Made by a program: the position numbers and the translations under genes. From the NCBI GenBank assembly GCA_964540725.1, contig CAZINU010000009.1, positions 1 to 36,247 of the forward strand: DNA of 36,247 nucleotides, in the 5' to 3' direction. Every line of letters starts with the position of its first letter. Positions within the stretch are counted from its first letter, which is position 1. The DNA is from JANJWP01 sp964540725. Its GTDB lineage: Bacteria; Patescibacteriota; Gracilibacteria; BD1-5; UBA2023. This document shows positions 32,852-36,247 of the stretch, piece after piece. A model generated the notes under the pieces. The model made no database searches. It saw nothing but the letters and a program-made list of their open reading frames with translations, and was not told the DNA's origin.

Positions 32852-35800
32852 ATGTTCCGTTTTCGAGTCTCCACTTTCCGGAAACGCTCCTCGTTCCTTC
32901 TTATAGCCCTCATTGTCGCCGAAACCGTCCTTCCGGGGTTCGCTTTCGCCGCTCCGCCGGCATTCTCCGCGACGCAGACCGTCGCGAACGCCGCCGAAAT
33001 CCAAGCGGTCGAAACCGTTCAAGTTCCCCGAACCCTCGTTCCCGGAGATACGGTATCGCTTACGATTTCCGGTACGACCGTCACCCAGTCGTATCAAATC
33101 GGGCATAATGCCACGATGTCGGCCCTCGCGTCCATCGCGTCGGGTATTCCGAACGTGTCGGCATCCTTCGACCAGGCGAACAACCGCCTCGTTTTCAACC
33201 TCTCGATGCCGAACCCCGTTCCCGTTCGGTTGAAAATCGACCGTTCCGGCATCAATCCGTCCACGTCCGTCGCCAACGTCGTCGCCGTCGCCCAAGTGGC
33301 GCGCATCGACGTTCCCCAGACGATCATCCCGGGCGACGTGCTCTCGATTACCGTTGACGGAACCGGATTGACCGTTCCGTACGCGTCTTCCGATACCGGA
33401 AGCATCGCGGCGCTCGCGTCCTCCATCGACGCCCTTCCGCAGGTATCCGCCGTCGCCGACACGGTCGCCCGCACCGTGACCGTAACGGCGTCGATCGCCG
33501 GAACCGCGTTTACGCTCTCGAACCTCTCCGTCGTTTCGGCCGACGTTTCCGCGACGCCGGTCGTCGCGAACGTCGTTCCCGTCGCGCAGGTCGAAACCTT
33601 CGCGATTCCGCGTCCCCTCTATTCCGGAGAATCGGTGTCCCTGACGGTTTCCGGTACCACCGTAACCCAGGCCTTCACCGGAGATACGACGACGACCATG
33701 TCGGCGTTCGCCTCGACGCTCGACCAGCTCTCCGAGGTATCGGCTTCGTACGCGGCCTCGACCCTGACGCTCACGTCGGACGCTCCGGGCGTGCCGTTCG
33801 CCTTCTCGGCGCTTTCGGTGACGGGTTCGGCGCTTCCCGGCTTGAACGTTACGGCCAATAACGTCGCCGTCGCCCAGAAAGACGCCGTCGTATTCCCCCG
33901 TCAGACCGTCGCCGGGGATACCGTTCGGTTCACGCTGAACGGAACCGAACTCTCCCAAGGCTTCACCGGTTCGCACGCCGCGACCATGAGCGGACTCATT
34001 GTCCAAATCGGCGCGATGGGAACGGTCTCGGGTTCGTTCGATTCCCTTCTGAACGTGCTGACCGTCGAATCGACGGTTCCGGGAACCCCCTTCACGATTT
34101 CCGGCGCGTTCGTCTCGACGGCCGTGAACGCGGCGAATTCGACGCCGAACGTCGTTCCCGTGGCACAGGTTTCTTCCCTTACGTTCGGCCGCGATTTCGT
34201 AGCGGGCGACCGAATCTCCCTCGTCGTGAACGGAAATACGATCACCTCGACGTACTCCGGTTCGCACGCCGCGACCATGGAAGACCTCCGCTCGAAGATC
34301 GATTCCCAGGCCAACGTTTCCGCCCTCGCGAGCGCCGTAACCCGCGTCGTTACCGTTACCTCCGAGGCGGCGGGAACGTCGTTCACGATTTCCTCGGCAT
34401 CCTTGGAAAATTCGACGACTCCGACCGTGCTCCAGAATTCGGTCGTCGCCGTAAAGCAGACGAGCCGGTTTTCCGTCGCGCCGACCCTTTTCGCGGGCGA
34501 CACCCTCTCCGTTACGGTTGGAACCGGTACCGTCTCACAAGCGTTCGTAACCGACGACGCGACGACGACCGCGAATTTCGTCGCTTCCCTCGACGCGCTT
34601 TCGGGCGTCCAAGCTTCATGGAACAACTCTTCCCGTACCGTCACGCTCGAATCCGAAACCGCCGGAACTTCGTTCACGGTAGGAAACCTTTCCGTTTCTT
34701 CCTCCGACGTTCCGAGGAGCGTTTCGCTCTCCGCGGTTTCCGAAACCCGCGCGCGGGCAACCGTTACGGTCGCCGCGGTTCCCGGTTCCGTCGAAACCCT
34801 GACGATCGGCGATTGCGCGGTCACCTTTACGCCGACGAACGCGCTCGACGCTTCCGATACCGATTGTTCCGACGCCTCCGCCGACCTCGGCATTTCGGGC
34901 GTCGCGACGACCCAAAGCCTCGCGTTCCTCCTTCGCGGCATTTCCGGATACTCGTACGATGGCGGAACCGCGCTGTCGGTTTCCGGTTCCGGTTCCGACG
35001 CGGTATTCACCCGCGCTTCCGCCCAATCGGGAACGACGCAGGTTTCCACCCTCGTTTCCAGCGCCAATTTCAGTACGGTTTCGAATACCCCCGTCGTCGC
35101 CGTTGCCGAGAGCGCGTCGGTGACGTATCCTCGCCAGGTAACTTCCGGCGACACGGTCGGCGTGACGATCGATTCCGTCCGGTATTCCCAGAATATCGGT
35201 TCCGACGCCGCGACCGACTTCGCGAATTTCGTTTCGAACGTCTCGGCCCTCGCGGGCTTCGACGCGACCGGCGATTTTACCGGCTCCACGGTCACCGTCA
35301 CGTCCGCATCGGCGGGAACTTCCTTCGCGCTCACCGGAACCCTTTCGCACGCCGCAGCCTCCCAAACGGTCGTTTCGGCCGTTGCCGCCGTTACGCAGAA
35401 AACGGCCTTCACGCTCCCTTCGCTCCCGGTTTCGGGCGACTCGCTTTCGGTAACCATCGGCGGAACGGGGGTTTCCCAAACTTTCTCCACCGACGCTTCG
35501 ACCACGCTTTCGAATTGGATTTCCTCCATGAACGCCCTCGGATCGGTGACCGCCACGCTCTCCGGATCGCAGACCGTCGTGCTCGAATCGGCCACTCCGG
35601 GCGCTTCGTTCGCCGTTTCCGACGTTACCGTCGCCAATTCCGTTCTCCCCGCTACCGACGTCTGGAACGTCGCCGCCGTCGCGCAGGTGGATATGCTCGC
35701 CGTTCCGTATGCCCCGATATCCGGCGATACCTTGTCCGTCACCGTCGGAACCGGCTCCGTTACGCGCTCGTTCGTTACCGATGCCGACACGACCCTTTCG

Positions 35801-36247
35801 CTCCTGAATTCGTCCATCGATTCGCTCGGTACGGTCGAATCGTCCGTCGATCTCGGTACCCGTACGTTTACGCTCCGCGCGAAGACTGCCGGAACCGCCT
35901 TTACGGCCTCCTTCGCCTCGACGGGCGCCTCCTTTACCGGCTCGAACGTAACGGCGAACGAGGTGAACGTGGCCCAAGTCGACGTCCTTTCCGTTTCCCG
36001 CGTCTTTGCCGCGGGGGATACGGTTTCCGTAAACGTGGCCGGAAGCGGAATCCAGATTCCGTTCTCGACCGATTCCGATACGACCGCCACGGCCGTCAAA
36101 GATTGGATCGATTCGCTCCCGGAAGTCACCGCGTCATTGGCGGGATCGGCCGGAAGCTACGTCTTCACCGTTACGTCCGCCACGCCCGGAACCCCCTTCG
36201 CCACGCCGAGCCTCGCCGTCTTGACCTCGATCGCGTCGGTTAACGCC
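32852..36247 (+). CDS. Large secreted tandem-repeat protein, N-terminal 1132 codons
   Basis: Open to the end of the window, with no TAA, TAG or TGA. The signal peptide is at 1-33 (RKRSSFLLIALIVAETVLPG then FAFA). Then about eleven imperfect repeats of roughly 97 residues, each with a sequence like S-G-D-T-V-S-V-T-V-x-G-T, V-x-Q-x-F, D-A-x-T-T-x-x-A, L-x-x-L-x-x-V-x-A-S, T-V-T, and A-G-T-x-F-T, joined by N-V-V-A-V-A-Q. The repeats are Ser/Thr/Val/Ala-rich beta structure, probably stacked Ig-like or adhesin domains. The seventh unit, near 34770-35100, is divergent and has two cysteines. Likely a surface filament or adhesin; the C-terminal anchor is beyond the window. It has a regulated-looking promoter. 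Confidence 0.9.
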   Translation, partial: MFRFRVSTFRKRSSFLLIALIVAETVLPGFAFAAPPAFSATQTVANAAEIQAVETVQVPRTLVPGDTVSLTISGTTVTQSYQIGHNATMSALASIASGIPNVSASFDQANNRLVFNLSMPNPVPVRLKIDRSGINPSTSVANVVAVAQVARIDVPQTIIPGDVLSITVDGTGLTVPYASSDTGSIAALASSIDALPQVSAVADTVARTVTVTASIAGTAFTLSNLSVVSADVSATPVVANVVPVAQVETFAIPRPLYSGESVSLTVSGTTVTQAFTGDTTTTMSAFASTLDQLSEVSASYAASTLTLTSDAPGVPFAFSALSVTGSALPGLNVTANNVAVAQKDAVVFPRQTVAGDTVRFTLNGTELSQGFTGSHAATMSGLIVQIGAMGTVSGSFDSLLNVLTVESTVPGTPFTISGAFVSTAVNAANSTPNVVPVAQVSSLTFGRDFVAGDRISLVVNGNTITSTYSGSHAATMEDLRSKIDSQANVSALASAVTRVVTVTSEAAGTSFTISSASLENSTTPTVLQNSVVAVKQTSRFSVAPTLFAGDTLSVTVGTGTVSQAFVTDDATTTANFVASLDALSGVQASWNNSSRTVTLESETAGTSFTVGNLSVSSSDVPRSVSLSAVSETRARATVTVAAVPGSVETLTIGDCAVTFTPTNALDASDTDCSDASADLGISGVATTQSLAFLLRGISGYSYDGGTALSVSGSGSDAVFTRASAQSGTTQVSTLVSSANFSTVSNTPVVAVAESASVTYPRQVTSGDTVGVTIDSVRYSQNIGSDAATDFANFVSNVSALAGFDATGDFTGSTVTVTSASAGTSFALTGTLSHAAASQTVVSAVAAVTQKTAFTLPSLPVSGDSLSVTIGGTGVSQTFSTDASTTLSNWISSMNALGSVTATLSGSQTVVLESATPGASFAVSDVTVANSVLPATDVWNVAAVAQVDMLAVPYAPISGDTLSVTVGTGSVTRSFVTDADTTLSLLNSSIDSLGTVESSVDLGTRTFTLRAKTAGTAFTASFASTGASFTGSNVTANEVNVAQVDVLSVSRVFAAGDTVSVNVAGSGIQIPFSTDSDTTATAVKDWIDSLPEVTASLAGSAGSYVFTVTSATPGTPFATPSLAVLTSIASVNA
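33007..36247 (+). repeat. About eleven ~97-residue protein repeats
   Basis: Repeat units begin close to 33007, 33289, 33583, 33874, 34165, 34450, 34770, 35104, 35390, 35680 and 35970, a spacing of about 285-335 bases. The copies are diverged in DNA, with shared protein motifs (S-G-D-T, A-G-T-x-F, V-A-V-A-Q), so this is old duplication under selection. Confidence 0.8.

Noticed and set aside
33901..36129. Long minus-strand open frame (742 codons) in the repeat region
   Set aside because: It mirrors the repeat gene. The plus strand has a signal peptide, promoter, regular repeats and an uninterrupted frame to the window edge.
1..36247. tRNA genes, including a glycine tRNA with UCA anticodon
   Set aside because: Scanned by eye for cloverleaf T-arms and 3' CCA contexts; only the tmRNA fits. 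The suppressor-like tRNA expected for code 25 must lie elsewhere, but a covariance search would be needed to be certain.

Overview
The window reads as a piece of a Patescibacteria (CPR) genome that uses genetic code 25, in which UGA encodes glycine. This is the code of the Gracilibacteria/Absconditabacteria lineage. Twenty-five in-frame TGA codons join what would otherwise look like broken genes, and several fall exactly where a family requires glycine: both glycines of the GKGS box of a histidine kinase, the W-x-G of its PAS domain, the D-G-K-A turn of a ferredoxin and the start of a LamG domain. All 35 genes whose 3' end is in the window stop at TAA (21) or TAG (14), none at TGA. Base composition is roughly 55-60% G+C by eye, high for that lineage, so the exact taxon is inferred only. 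Genes lack Shine-Dalgarno sequences and often have a C-rich stretch directly before the start codon. Promoters look sigma70-like (TTGNNN, 16-17 bases, TANNNT).

Layout. 1-2.3 kb: the end of a LamG surface protein and two small unknowns. 2.4-5.4 kb: a UvrD-family helicase with a RecB-type nuclease domain. 5.5-10.4 kb (minus): a tightly packed run clpP - unknown - lspA - membrane protein - AMMECR1-like - lgt - rhomboid protease - secreted protein, i.e. lipoprotein maturation plus proteolysis. 10.4-15.1 kb (minus): a type IV pilin, a 904-residue protein of unknown function and a membrane-anchored surface protein. 15.2-17.8 kb (plus): tmRNA with a 24-residue tag, a lipoprotein ferredoxin and small unknowns. 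17.8-19.7 kb (minus): an unknown, a DUF5665-like membrane protein and YvcK.

19.9-26.3 kb (plus): SPFH protein - NfeD - RsmG, then a cell-wall cluster of an M23/lysozyme-like hydrolase, a membrane protein and an M23-SLH protein. 26.4-28.6 kb (minus): a PAS histidine kinase with its response regulator, and YbaB. 28.7-32.5 kb (plus): an acidic coiled-coil protein, the pilus retraction ATPase PilT and two exported type IV secretion pilin-like proteins. 32.5-36.2 kb: a regulatory intergenic region and the first 1132 codons of a large secreted protein made of about eleven ~97-residue repeats, running off the end.

Together the content (pilin, PilT, T4SS-like pilins, wall hydrolases, SLH, LamG and repeat proteins, lipoprotein processing, signalling) is mostly a cell-surface and attachment toolkit, as expected for an episymbiotic or predatory CPR cell. 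No tRNA, rRNA, CRISPR array or transposase was seen.
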